Made by a program: the position numbers and the translations under genes. A DNA stretch of 64,000 nt from Eutreptiella sp. 'Long Island Sound 2002'. Lineage: Eukaryota; Euglenozoa; Euglenophyceae; Eutreptiales; Eutreptiaceae. The notes under the pieces are model-generated. The model had not been told where the DNA came from. It was given only the letters and a program-made list of their open reading frames with translations, and searched no databases. The stretch lies in NCBI GenBank assembly GCA_964036045.1, contig OZ038380.1, forward strand, positions 168,612,535 to 168,676,534, in the 5' to 3' direction. Below are positions 35,925 to 45,700 of the stretch, in pieces; position 1 is the stretch's first letter; each line of letters starts with the position of its first letter.

Positions 35925-36507
35925 CCCCCCCCCCCTTGTATAAGCTACGCCAATGTACGGAATTATTACGGTCCCTACGCCCACTGTAGCTTGGACAAGG
36001 GCGTAGCTTGCGCGAAACACATACAGCTACCGACACAAACGTGCGCGCGCGCATGGTATGGGTGCACCTTGACCTCTGCCCACATTTCCAAGTGTATGCA
36101 AACACAAGACAGCCTTGGGAACATGAAAATTTCAGGTTCACACCCATGTTGGCACAAGCAATGAAGAATGCGAAGCCTACAAATGTTCGGCTTGGAAACC
36201 CTTTTTGCGACCATACACCATGCGGAACAATTGCACGTGCTCACCACTTGAAGATGCCTTTGGCTGAGGGTTAGGGGCTGGTTTGGGCTCGAACAACTTC
36301 AAATTTTTGGGAATGAGCTTGCCTTGCATGTGGCATGTTGCATGTGTCCATGGCTCCATGTAATTGGCAAATGTGACGACAAACCCATGTATTATGTGGC
36401 CGCACTACATTTCGTACGTAATTAAAATTACGTACACAATTATTACGGTCCCTACGCCTACTGTAGCTTGGACAAGGGCGTAGCTTATACAAGGGGGGGG
36501 GGGGGGG
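35925..36507. mobile_element. 583-bp TIR transposon carrying an exon copy (Pack-type)
   Basis: The left end is a C-tract followed by TTGTATAAGCTACGCC; the right end is its exact inverse ending in a G-tract. TAC flanks both sides (35,922-35,924 and 36,508-36,510). A ~50-bp segment (ATTATTACGGTCCCTACGCC ... GGACAAGGGCGTAGCTT) occurs directly near both ends. The interior includes a copy of the HVQLF exon, whose apparent parent begins about 90 bp to the left. No transposase is present. Confidence 0.8.
36177..36335 (-). pseudogene. HVQLF-family exon copy 2 inside a transposon
   Basis: The minus strand reads KLIPKNLKLFEPKPAPNPQP, then KASSSGEHVQLFRMVYGRKK, and ends FQAEHL-stop at 36,177. It parallels the PKPAPKAA ... 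VEHVQLFRVKYCRQK exon at 35,354. The frame is open and an AG acceptor (CATGCAAG|G) precedes it, so it might still be splice-competent. Its position inside inverted repeats makes transposon capture the likeliest origin. Confidence 0.5.
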
Positions 36508-36881
36508 TACTCAAAATAGTTCATGGAAAGTGGGCGGCTCAAGTATATGATACACTGGATCCCTCCTGTTAGACAGGGCACAGGGCGCAGACCCGTAGCT
36601 CATATACACGGAAGGGGAGGCGCTCTCTAGTGCGGCAGGCAACCGCCACGCTGCGGCATAACATGCGACATGCGATAATTCATGGCATGTCCTCCTCTTG
36701 ACCATGACGCATCACATTGAGCACCGTGGCATACTCTCAGACAAGTGGTGTGCTCCCGGCTTCCAATAAGAGGGTCCCGCAACGCACATTGATCCCAGAC
36801 TTCTGTCTCAAAGACTTGCGTCCGGGAGCCACAAATGCCGATGACACGGACAGCCTTCGCCATGGGCACATGGGCTGCGGC

Positions 36882-37499
36882 TCAGACAGGGGTGTGGTAC
36901 GGCATATGCCGCGGCAGCACAGGCCGCCGGGCAAACGCAGCAAAGGCCGCCCACGGGGGCTCCGGCTGCGCCCTCACCCACCCGTCGACCAACCGCTTCC
37001 CGTACGAGTAACTGACGATGTACGCCCCGAGCGACTCAAAGAAGGCCACGTTGGGCCACGACTCCTCGGACCGCAGCCCGCGACGCCGCATCTCGTCCCG
37101 GGCCTCGGCCGCGGTCGCGTTTCCGTCGACCAAGCGCCGCGCGATGTCGACGTGCACGCGACCGACCTCGTCCAGCGGGTCCGTGAGGCGCGCGACCCGG
37201 GCCCAGCGCTCGACCGCGCTTTGCGTGAGGTTGAGGCCCGCACGCGCGGCGAGCGTGCTCTGGAACGCGGCCTGCCGGGCCTGGTCGGCCCAGAGCAGGC
37301 TCTGCGCGGCCCATTCCGCGCCGCCCTCCGCGATCACAGAGGACGGGCTGAAGGTGGGCGACACACCGAACTCGACCCAGCCCCGGCCGTGGACGAGGGC
37401 TTGCTCCGTCAACGTGCACATGACGTGGTGCCCTGGGTACGCCTCGTGCGCCGGCAGCTGCGTAAACTTGTCGAGGCTCAGGAGCCGCGCCACATTCAC
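36882..37499 (-). CDS. DUF885 protein exon 3
   Basis: Acceptor GCGGTGCAG|GTG, phase 0, then 205 codons and TGA at 36,882. It contains the HEAYPGHH motif, WVEFGVSPTFSPSSVIAEGG, and the C-terminal SYSYGKRLVDGWV segment typical of the family. Confidence 0.88.
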   Translation of the reverse strand: MNVARLLSLDKFTQLPAHEAYPGHHVMCTLTEQALVHGRGWVEFGVSPTFSPSSVIAEGGAEWAAQSLLWADQARQAAFQSTLAARAGLNLTQSAVERWARVARLTDPLDEVGRVHVDIARRLVDGNATAAEARDEMRRRGLRSEESWPNVAFFESLGAYIVSYSYGKRLVDGWVRAQPEPPWAAFAAFARRPVLPRHMPYHTPV

Positions 37500-40400
37500 C
37501 TGCACCGCAGTGAATGCGGGTGTCCACGCGTCCCTCCGTTTCCCTCCGGCGGTGCGCGATGCAGCGGGGGGCCATGCGTGTGACCCATTCGCAGGAGTCG
37601 AGCATCAGAGACGCTAGCAGTGCCGGGCAAGGCAACACCGCTTGATCCTGCCAGCCTCAGAAGATAGGCCACACGGTAAGACTCGCTCCTGTCGCACCCG
37701 ACACTACCCCCCCCCCCCCTTTGTCCAGCCCACCCCCCTCCCCCGAGGGACGACGGTTCCCCCCCCACCCCCGGGGGGAGGCGTCGCCCACTTGCACAAC
37801 AGCCAGCGCACGCTCTTTTGTGGAACGGACACAGCGCACAACAGCGCCTTGAGGGCACCTTCTCAGAGGTCTGAGGTCTGCAATGGGTCAGAACAAAGGA
37901 GGTGTACATGAGGTCTGACAACGAGGCCTCACAGTTGCGCAGCTCTATGCAAAATGACACTGACACGTTGTTTTCCAGGGACTAGCCAGTGACGCCCCCC
38001 CCCCCCCCCCGGCCCTTTCCCCCGACGGGGGGCTGGACATTGGGGGCCATGAGCAACGGATACAGGACTCGCATATACCCCCCGTGACACAGGCATATGG
38101 TCATAGCTACGAATCTCATTTCATTGTATGACCTGCTGGACTGCAGCACATCTCAGATGGGGCCGAATGTTTCTTGGCCCTCTTGAGGTAACTGGACATT
38201 GCGGGGGGGGGGGGTACATAGAGCCGGGCTCAATGTGATCATGTCCGACCCTGGGCATCGCCCCGGCATTAGTGCGTCAGGACTGATTGCCCATGCGCCG
38301 GGGGTGAAACGTGTGCGTGCCCAGAGGGAGAGTAGTGAATCGGCAGAGATCTGCAGGATTGACAATCGGTCGGGAGCACCCGCCAGTACAAGGGCTGCGC
38401 TGTCAGGGCCAAGAGGTAGCACCACACTGGCTTCATCCAGAGCAGACATGATCAGAAGGAGGTACAGGAGAGGGGCGGGTTCCCAACGGACAATCTCGAC
38501 GGGGATCATTTCGGAAGGGGGAAAGTACGCCACCTCCAAGGGGCTGCCCAACAGACCGAGTCGAGGGCCCAATGCCCACACACATAGAGCTGGGCTTCCA
38601 AGCGGAGACAAAGCCGCGAGTTTGTTGAAGGAGCCCGGCTCTAAGCGTGCGTCTTGTACGCTCTGGTCCCCAGGGCCTCAAAAGGTCAGGTGTGGACCCG
38701 CCACTTAGCTCCAGCCGCGCCTGCCTCACGACCTTCATTGCCAACTCAGTTCCGTGATTGTGTGTGTCACGCGGACAGTGCTTTGCAGTTCTTGTCCCTC
38801 CCCTTCGCCCTGAATGGGGGGTGGGGGGGTGGGGGGCATATGGGGTGCGATACCTCCCCCTTCTACCGCAACCACCACACCATTGGGCAGCGTCTTATGT
38901 TCACGGTACAAACGGGTCCGGAGGGCTGGTCCGGCCGCACGGCCGGAGACCCACTCGCTACGTGGTCCGCCCGGACGGTCAAATGGCGGCACTGCACACT
39001 CAAGACAGCGCCAAACGCACACGCCCTGTTCGGAACCCCTGCCCTTGCCCGCACCTTCGTCGAACAAAAGGCCCTCCTATCGCAAACCCCCTGCGCCGAC
39101 AAGATCACGGACCGTTGGGTTTGGGATAGACACACGGAACCGCCCAAGAGGTAGGGAGACCGCCAGCACCGCCAATTCCACTGGCGGGAAGGGGGTACTA
39201 ATACAATGATGCGGGGCCTTCAAGCAGGCGCACCCTCTCCGGGAGAGCATTCCGGGAGCCGGGCGCCCGCGGCTGTCCGTACCGCCGGAAAACACGCGAC
39301 GTGCGACACCCAGTCCACGGGCGGCAAGCAGACTCACCTGGATATTGGACTGCGCATCCCGCTCAATGCCCTGCGACGCCTCCCACGATACGGCCGGGTC
39401 GTCGAAGAACGTGACGGCGCAGTGCTCGTGGTCCGGCAGCTCGACGCCCACCCTCCGCAAACGCGCGCGCGTCTCCGCCCGGCACTCCGCCAGAGCGAAC
39501 CGGAACAGGCCCTCGTAGGCCTCTTTTGGGACCACGAAGCGGTCGCGCGCGCGCTGGAACCGCTCGTACAGGTCTGTGGCCCTGGACTCGGTCCCGGGCC
39601 CGGCCACCGGCTCGAGGCCCTCTAGTAGCTCATGGAGCTGCTGCCGCGCCGCAACCGGGAGAGCCCTGAGGAAGAACGCCTCGTCGACGCGCAGGTCGAA
39701 GAACTCCCGCGTCTGCTGCGCAAAGGTCATGCGGACGCCCTGCAGCTGCCGCTGCCGCGCCCGGAGGGCGCGGACGTGCGCTGTCAGCCACTCGGTGCGG
39801 TATGCCGCGTCGCAGGACTGTGCGGTCAGGCCAGTGCCGGGCAATGGGCCGCACGCGCCCGTACGCGCCGCGGTGGCATTGGAGGCGGCGGCGGTGGCGA
39901 CGGCGGCGCGTCCCACACCCGCGACACCTGCGGTCACTGCCGCGCCGGTCAACGTGGTAGCGCCTACAACAAATGGGAAATGCCGGAGGCACCAGAGCCG
40001 TACGCATGTGGCAGAGCGGGCGACCAACCCCAAAGCAACCAAAGCCTCGGGGCTCCTGGTACAACCCAATGTATGCACCGCGTGCGCACCGTGCCCACGA
40101 CTCCCCCGAAGTACGCAAATACCGATGTGCTCGCGGAGATCCTCCCGGTTGCCGACACCTGAACGGGTTCCCTGAATCGTCCACGTTGCACGTTTAGTCT
40201 GTCACCGATTCCTGGTGGTCAGCAAGGTGACGGTAAGGGGAATGACACTTTGGGGGCGTTTTCGCACAGCGCGGGCACAGCACCAATTATTACGGTGATT
40301 ATCCAGGTAACAACCCTGAAAACCACCCCCCCCTGCGGAATCATGCACAATCCATTCAAAACTCAAAAATTCAAACATCTGATGCTCGCCATGGGTCCCA

Positions 40401-41745
40401 GGGACCTACATTCTGCCCCCTATAGCCCCGTCCACTGCAGCAGCCATTCAATGACGTCCTTTCAATCTTCTGAACTTACCGAACTCCCGGTGGTGGAGAA
40501 CAGCCAACTTTTCGCACAGCGCACGGTACGCCCCCTTTAGGGGGTGGGTGGGGGAGGGTGGCACTGGGGGCAGTTTTGGGACAAAGCCCTCAGAAGTTGC
40601 TGCTCTCGCGGCAGTTGGCAGCGTGAATTGACTTCTCGCGACGCACGGAGATCCACCACGCGGCCGTGTTGGTCCTCTCGTTTCCGTTTCTCCGTGGTGG
40701 CGGGCCGGGGCACCACCACATGAAGCCTCCGCACGGCGATCACCTTCAGTGTGCGGTGCAAGCACTCTGCCACGGTGGAGGGCCCCGCGGTTGTAGAGGA
40801 GCGCAAACCGCGGTGCAGTCCTGACTTCACCAGGCTGGCCAAGCATCAACCGCAACTGCCATTCCTTCCATGGCAGCTAACCCGGGGGGGGGGGGGGCTC
40901 ACTTTTATACGGTGCCCCGGGGCACTTGGGCTTGAAGAGGGCGCAGTCAACAGCACTAAAAGTTCTCCATGTGTAAAATTTTAATTATCGGTCTGGCTTC
41001 GCGATTCGCAGACCTCAGATTCGCGACTTTGAGGCAAGACATGTTCTGTGTGGGGCCTGCGGGCCCTTTGCTTTACTCCTCACACCCTCCTCACATTGTG
41101 CATGCCGGCTGCGCGCCTTTGCTCCCTGTTCACACCGGGGGCGCTGCTGGAGGAGGATGCAGGTCCAGAGCCGGGAGGCACAGGCATACACGTGAAGATG
41201 ACATGCTGCGAGGCACCGACACACGTGCACACACCTGCTGCCCCCCGCACACCACCCGCGTCGGTCAGGGGGGTGGCCGCGCCCATCAGCGCCGCCAGGC
41301 GCGTCTGCAACCGCGACAGCCGTCGCTCCATCAGATACGCCACCGCTGTGGGCACGCGCGCAGCACCTCGCATCGCCTCCTGAACGCGGGACTGCCATTC
41401 TTTGGGCCCGATGTATGTGCCGATGGACTTGGGGTCGTACGTGCCCGCAGCCAGTGCGAGATGGACGTACTGGGCGGCGCACCTGTCCAAGGCTCCCCCG
41501 AAATCCGCCGAAAGCAGCACTTCCAGCCTTGCCATGCATGCCCTGGCTCTGGCAGCTAAAGCTGGAGCATGCGATGGTGCGCGGACACCCGCCTTGCCAG
41601 CCTGGGGGCTCGCGCCTCGGGCAGTCGATACACAACCCGGCCCAAAGGCGCCGCACTGCATGGCATTCTGTACCTCTGGGGGCCCAAACCACACGTATCC
41701 TATTCGGATACACAGAACCAGGGCGAAGATCAAGAAAAATCTCAT
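36882..41745 (-). CDS. DUF885 family protein with N-terminal signal anchor (3 exons, complete)
   Basis: Exons 41,745-41,235, 39,963-39,338 and 37,499-36,882 join in phases 1 and 0 to a 584-residue protein, a normal length for DUF885. The start MRFFLIFALVLCIRIGYVWF is a signal peptide or anchor, so the product is probably secretory or membrane-bound. Family marks are YVHLALAAGTYDPKSIGTYI followed by GP (exon 1), the EFFDLRVDEAFFL helix and DLYERFQRAR (exon 2), and HEAYPGHH at residues 397-404 with SVIAEGGAEWA at about 433-443 (exon 3). The last resembles a metallohydrolase metal site, but DUF885 chemistry is not established. It ends ARRPVLPRHMPYHTPV and TGA. Introns are 1,271 and 1,838 bp and hold transposons. 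The closest relatives I recall are bacterial, which suggests an old transfer. Confidence 0.87.
37500..39337 (-). other. Intron 2 of the DUF885 gene
   Basis: A 1,838-bp GT-AG intron. It has C- and G-tracts at 37,706-37,780, 37,995-38,012 and 38,204-38,215. The interval 38,153-38,745 is open on both strands for 150-170 codons; no domain is recognised, and the balanced openness argues for GC bias rather than a gene. Confidence 0.65.
39338..39963 (-). CDS. DUF885 protein exon 2
   Basis: Acceptor TTTGTTGTAG|GC (phase 1) and donor ATCCAG|GTGAGT (phase 0). The first ~40 codons are Ala/Thr/Gly-rich and may instead be intronic if the later acceptor GACCGCACAG is used. The remainder, from the SCDAAYRTEWL region to ERDAQSNIQ, is clear family sequence. 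Confidence 0.8.
40252..40535. mobile_element. MITE family B, copy 2 (TSD TTT)
   Basis: 284 bp with the same GGGGGCGT inverted ends as copies 1 and 3. It is flanked by TTT on both sides (40,249-40,251 and 40,536-40,538). It lies in intron 1 of the DUF885 gene. Confidence 0.85.
40560..40770 (-). repeat. Dispersed repeat family G, copy 2
   Basis: Partial similarity to 34,430-34,640, in the same orientation, starting just after MITE B copy 2 with GTTTTGGGACAAAGCCCTC. Low-complexity Arg/Gln-rich translation on the minus strand; no domain. Confidence 0.5.
41235..41745 (-). CDS. DUF885 protein exon 1
   Basis: ATG at 41,745 is chosen because the 20 hydrophobic residues follow it directly; an in-frame upstream Met (41,814) would bury the signal. 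It ends with the donor AGCAG|GTGTGT, phase 1. It encodes the N-terminal helical part, including YVHLALAAGTYDPKSIG. Confidence 0.75.
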
Positions 41746-41910
41746 CCCAATGGGCCTGTGAACACAGCCATGGGCATGACAAATCGAACAATATGTGGGG
41801 GGGTTTGCCATCAAGGCTCAGTAAGTGTGCTTCTGGTCGACACTGGTTTGGTGTACACACTGGTTTGGGTTGTCGGAGGAAGTAATTGGCCTTGCTTGGG
41901 GGGAATGTTG

Positions 41911-42260
41911 GCCCGGCTCATGCCCAGAGCGCTACCTTTGTATTAAGTATCTTATCTCTAGCCCCAAGTTTATCTTCACCTTGGGAAGTCCCCCAAGTAG
42001 ACCGCACTAGACCGCAAACCCTCCCTGCAAGGCACCGTGCATAAGCCGAAATATGAGAGTTCAACAACACAAAATGCCACACCCACCACTTCCAACCACC
42101 ACCCTTGCCATCGTCATAAACTGGGTGCAAAAGATGGGCCAGATTCTTAGACACGGCGAGAAGGTTCTCCAGATTGTTTGGTGAGGGGGGGCAAAAACAG
42201 GCACAAACAGGCACGGGTGGGGAATGGTCAAAACAAGTTGCCCAGCGCACGCCCAGCGCA
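41911..42260. repeat. Dispersed repeat family A, copy 3
   Basis: Uninterrupted copy, close to 25,294-25,613, starting at GCCCGGCTCATGCCC and ending at CCCAGCGCACTAAG. It lies about 165 bp upstream of the DUF885 start codon and could contribute promoter sequence. Confidence 0.85.
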
Positions 42261-42486
42261 CTAAGACTCCCCCCTTGTCTACAGATGGTGGGGATTTTGG
42301 AGGTGAGAGTAGGACCGCTGCGAAAAAGGTGCTGCTTCTGCTCCCTGGCGTCGCCCATGCCGGCACCAGTGATGATTCACACAAAGTCCTTCCAAGACCG
42401 GGGGAAGGAACACACGAGGGAAGGAATATGGCAAGGAACACAGGGCCAGGGGATTCCGGTTACCACGTGTTACACATCAGTGGTAC
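42261..42486. other. Short spacer
   Basis: Unique sequence between repeat A copy 3 and the TIR element; nothing assignable. Confidence 0.4.
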
Positions 42487-42858
42487 CCCGCCCCCCCCTT
42501 GTGCAAGCACGGCCACGGTCCCAAAAAACCAGGCAAAACAGCGGTTCAACGCCCACCCCGTGCTTAGACAAGACCGTCCCTGTGTGTGGCACACATGATG
42601 GCAAACACACATGATCGCCCACATCCAGGAGATCCCTCAGATGCAGATGGCGATAGGCTGTGGAAGGGAAATAGCAGGAATGGCTAAGAATCACATCAAA
42701 ACAAACATCATCGGGTGGCAATGTGTGGTAAACTGTTTTTAAGCCCCATGTTACATCTGCGACTACAAAAACAGTGGTCCCAAAAATTCCTAAAAACAGC
42801 GGTTCAACGCCCACCCCGTGCTTAGACAAGGCCGTGCTTGCGCAAGGGGGAGGGGGGG
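42487..42858. mobile_element. TIR element family C, copy 3 (TSD TAC)
   Basis: 372 bp. The left end has CCCCCTTGTGCAAGCACGGCC and the right end its inverse with a G-tract; TAC flanks both sides (42,484-42,486 and 42,859-42,861). A segment reading AACAGCGGTTCAACGCCCAC then CCCGTGCTTAGACAAG occurs directly near both ends. Non-coding. Confidence 0.8.
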
Positions 42859-42880
42859 TACACAGCATTTTGCCTTGTTG

Positions 42881-42949
42881 ACGTGATGTGACGTGATGTG
42901 ACGTGATGTGATGTGATGTGATGTGATGTGATGTGATGTGATGTGATGT
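42881..42949. repeat. GTGAT pentamer microsatellite
   Basis: About 13 copies of ATGTG/ACGTG pentamers immediately after the TIR element, followed by a 14-base C-tract. Confidence 0.9.
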
Positions 42950-43054
42950 TCAGCCGCCCCCCCCCCCCCCCGGCATGACGGCACGAAAATTTGATGACAT
43001 GTTCCACTGGGAGTGCCACCCATTGTGCTCTTGCTGATGACACCAAACCTGTAT

Positions 43055-43260
43055 TTATATTTCATTACACCCCTCTCCGCAAAGCTCTGGCTGGTGACAG
43101 CAACAAGCAACAAGCAACACGTCCCCTTTCAGTTTTGCCAATATCTCCATCACGATGCTTTGGGCTGTACTCTATCTACTCTGGCCATCTACTGCATTGT
43201 CAGTGGCCTCCTCAAATCCAAAGCTTGAGCTACAAACTCACCGATGGTGGCCCTTGGGCT
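43055..43260. repeat. Dispersed repeat family D, copy 1
   Basis: Diverged similarity to 57,918-58,105: ACACCCCTCTCC, CAACAAGCAA, CCTTTC then GTTTTG.CAAT, GGGCT.TACTCTA and CTCACCGATGG versus CCCACCGGTGT. No coding signal. Confidence 0.5.
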
Positions 43261-43867
43261 CCGAGGCCGGCTCAGACATAACCCCTGCAGTGTCCCAATC
43301 TCCAAAATACAGGGCGTGCATAAAGTGTTCTCGCAAATGAGAACCGTGCAACACCACATGTGGGACTTCCAATGGCTCAAAATAATTTCAAATGCCGTTG
43401 AAGACGCCCCGGAAATGGGCCCCAAAGCCCTTGAAACTAATGGGTGATCTCCCGCGCTTTAATTCCCGCAACATGTTCGCACTGCGGGTACACTGCATCC
43501 ACTGTTCGCCCTTGGAGGGTAGAAAGGTGGTGCTGGCTTTCAAATGTTCCCAAGCACCTACAGCGCCTACGTCTTAGCCTGTTACGGTGTTGTCGGCAGA
43601 GGCTGAGCCGGGGCACGCCAGATTCTCGTTCAAGACCCCCGCACTCTGGCTGTGTTGACCTGGATTGTGCAAGAGCGCGGATGTGTTGGTGCATTTCGAT
43701 GTGGCATTTCCGCATGGCAGGGGGCCATTCCAAAACGTTGCATACTTCGTAAAGCATGTTTCTTCCGCGTCACAGCCATTTTTGGTTCCGGTACAATGGG
43801 CGTGCCTTTTTTTTTTAAGTTTGTGTCATTTGTGGGACAAACGATGAATCTATTGAATGCATTTTCA
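43261..43867. other. Spacer without a gene
   Basis: Open frames of about 100 codons at 43,437-43,757 occur on both strands and show no domain. Confidence 0.45.
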
Positions 43868-44160
43868 GGAAGCGTTTTCGCACAGCGCGGGCACAGCGCC
43901 AATTATTGCGGTGATTATCCAGGTAACAACCCTGAAAACCACGCACCTGCGGAATCATGCACAATCAATTCAAAACTCAAAAATTCAAACATCTGATGCT
44001 TGCCATGGGTCCCAGGGACCTACATTCTGCCCCCTATAGCCCCGTCCACTGCAGCAGCCATTCAATGACGTCCTTTCAATCTTCTGAACTAACCGAACTC
44101 CCGGTGGTGGAGAACAGCCAACTTTTCGCACAGCGCCCGCACAGCGCACGGTACGCCCCC
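43868..44160. mobile_element. MITE family B, copy 3 (TSD TCA)
   Basis: 293 bp; the left end is slightly mutated (GGAAGCGTTTTCGC) and the right end intact (ACGCCCCC). TCA flanks both sides (43,865-43,867 and 44,161-44,163). An extra CGCACAG unit near the right end accounts for its greater length. Confidence 0.83.
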
Positions 44161-45299
44161 TCAGACTCCAAATCTAAGGACCATGAACGACGAACACGTG
44201 CAAAGCAGTGGACAAAATGCAATGAATGTATCGAAGAGGCAAACTCACACGAAGGTTGGCGGTGCAATTGGTGAAGCACCTGGGCCCATATAACGACAGG
44301 ACAGGCACACGTCAGCAAGGGTCGGCATGACAGGCAATGGGCCGCAGGGTGCGCACGGGGAGTGTGAGACGGCGCCTGGCGTTGATCAAAGGCAGCACAG
44401 GAACCGGAGCATGCGACTGTGAGTGGTCAAGGAGACGCACACCATTTTGCACTGCGGCCAAGGCCACCGCCCCCCTGTGTGCGACCTGCTACGGCGGCGC
44501 AATGGACGGCTGTCAAGGGGAAGGGTGGGAGCCACATCAGGGAATGGACGGATAATGGCAGCATGAACTGACCCCAGGACGGTCAGCATAACCCGCAACG
44601 GGACCAAGTCTCCGAAGCGGGTGTGATCGGTGTTGCTCGCTGGACCCGGAACCCGTCGGCCTCCTGCTGACGTGAGGTCAAGCAACAGAGGAATTGGCTG
44701 CCACGAACGCTGGCCGACCAAATCGGCCGTTCGGGTGGGCATGCGTAGCAAGGGCGCCTCGTCAGTGGTCCAGACACCTCAGTCCCAGCGGAAAGACTGT
44801 CGCGTGTGTCCCGGGGCTGCAAGCCAAGGAGACCCCCCACTCGAGGGGCGGTGGGGGTCGTGGGGTGCACAGCGAGCGATGGGCTATGGCCACTTTTTGT
44901 TGGGAGGCACGACTGCAACGATCCAAATGTGGCTTTGCACAGAAGGAACTACAAAACTGACCGGCGACGAATGGCAAAACGCGGTTAGAGGGTGTGGACA
45001 CAGCGGTCGGAGGGCTCTGATCCCTGTTTGACAGCCGGTCCCCGGGAGCTTCTGAAACCGATTCACTCGGACACGGGGAGATCACCTTCTTTCCTTTTGC
45101 ATGACAGGGCCCCGAAGGGGAACACGCAGGAGCGACCCAACTGGACCCCTCCTTCCCGCACCAACGGAATTGCTCGCCATGGACCGTGTCAGCCGAAGCA
45201 CAGAAAGGAATCCGAGGCACTGTCCGACGAGGCTCCAGAACATTGGCACCACTTCTGACAGGCAGCAGCACAAAGTACCTCGGCTGTGCTGTGTCAATG
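44161..45299. other. Intergenic, nothing assignable
   Basis: GC-rich sequence. Overlapping open frames on the minus strand between 44,386 and 45,100 have no domain or consistent splice sites. Confidence 0.5.
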
Positions 45300-45432
45300 G
45301 CACGACCCCAACGCACGCACGCATCGGACGCACGCATCGGACGCACGCACGCACGCACGCAAAGGCGGCAGCACGCGAAGGGCACGCGAGACGCACGCAC
45401 GGACGACCGCACGCATGCACGACCGCGACGGA

Positions 45433-45469
<37 letters not shown>

Positions 45470-45539
45470 AGGCGGCAGCACGTGAAGGGCACGCGAGACG
45501 CACGCACGGACGACCGCACGCATGCACGACCGCGACGGA

Positions 45540-45576
<37 letters not shown>

Positions 45577-45700
45577 AGGCGGCAGCACGCGAAGGGCACG
45601 CGAGACGCACGCACGGACGACCGCACGCATGCACGACCGCGACAGACGCACGCACGCACGCACGCAAAGGCGGCAGGACATGAAGGGCACGCGAGACGAA
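45300..45700. repeat. CACG microsatellite within a ~107-bp minisatellite
   Basis: (CACG)n runs alternate with a conserved segment containing AAAGGCGGCAGCACG, which starts at 45,361, 45,468, 45,575 and 45,666. The period is therefore 107, 107 and 91 bp, varying with CACG number. Long open frames in several phases (His-Ala-Arg-Thr plus strand, Cys-Val-Arg-Ala minus strand) are products of the repeat, not genes. Confidence 0.92.

Larger units (their letters stand above)
35890..36625 (-). mobile_element. Retroposon family E, copy 2, split by a TIR element
   Basis: Positions 35,890-35,924 and 36,508 to about 36,625 together match copy 1 at 32,684-32,839. The match is broken exactly at the TAC of CACGAGTACTCAA. 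Copy 1 therefore shows the empty site of the insertion. Confidence 0.8.
39964..41234 (-). other. Intron 1 of the DUF885 gene
   Basis: A 1,271-bp intron containing MITE B copy 2, repeat G copy 2 and a G-tract at 40,886-40,898. No additional exon is needed to keep phase. Confidence 0.65.

Noticed and set aside
38153-38708. ORFs of about 150-170 codons on both strands inside DUF885 intron 2
   Set aside because: They overlap antisense, show no domain, and the host intron has good splice borders without them.
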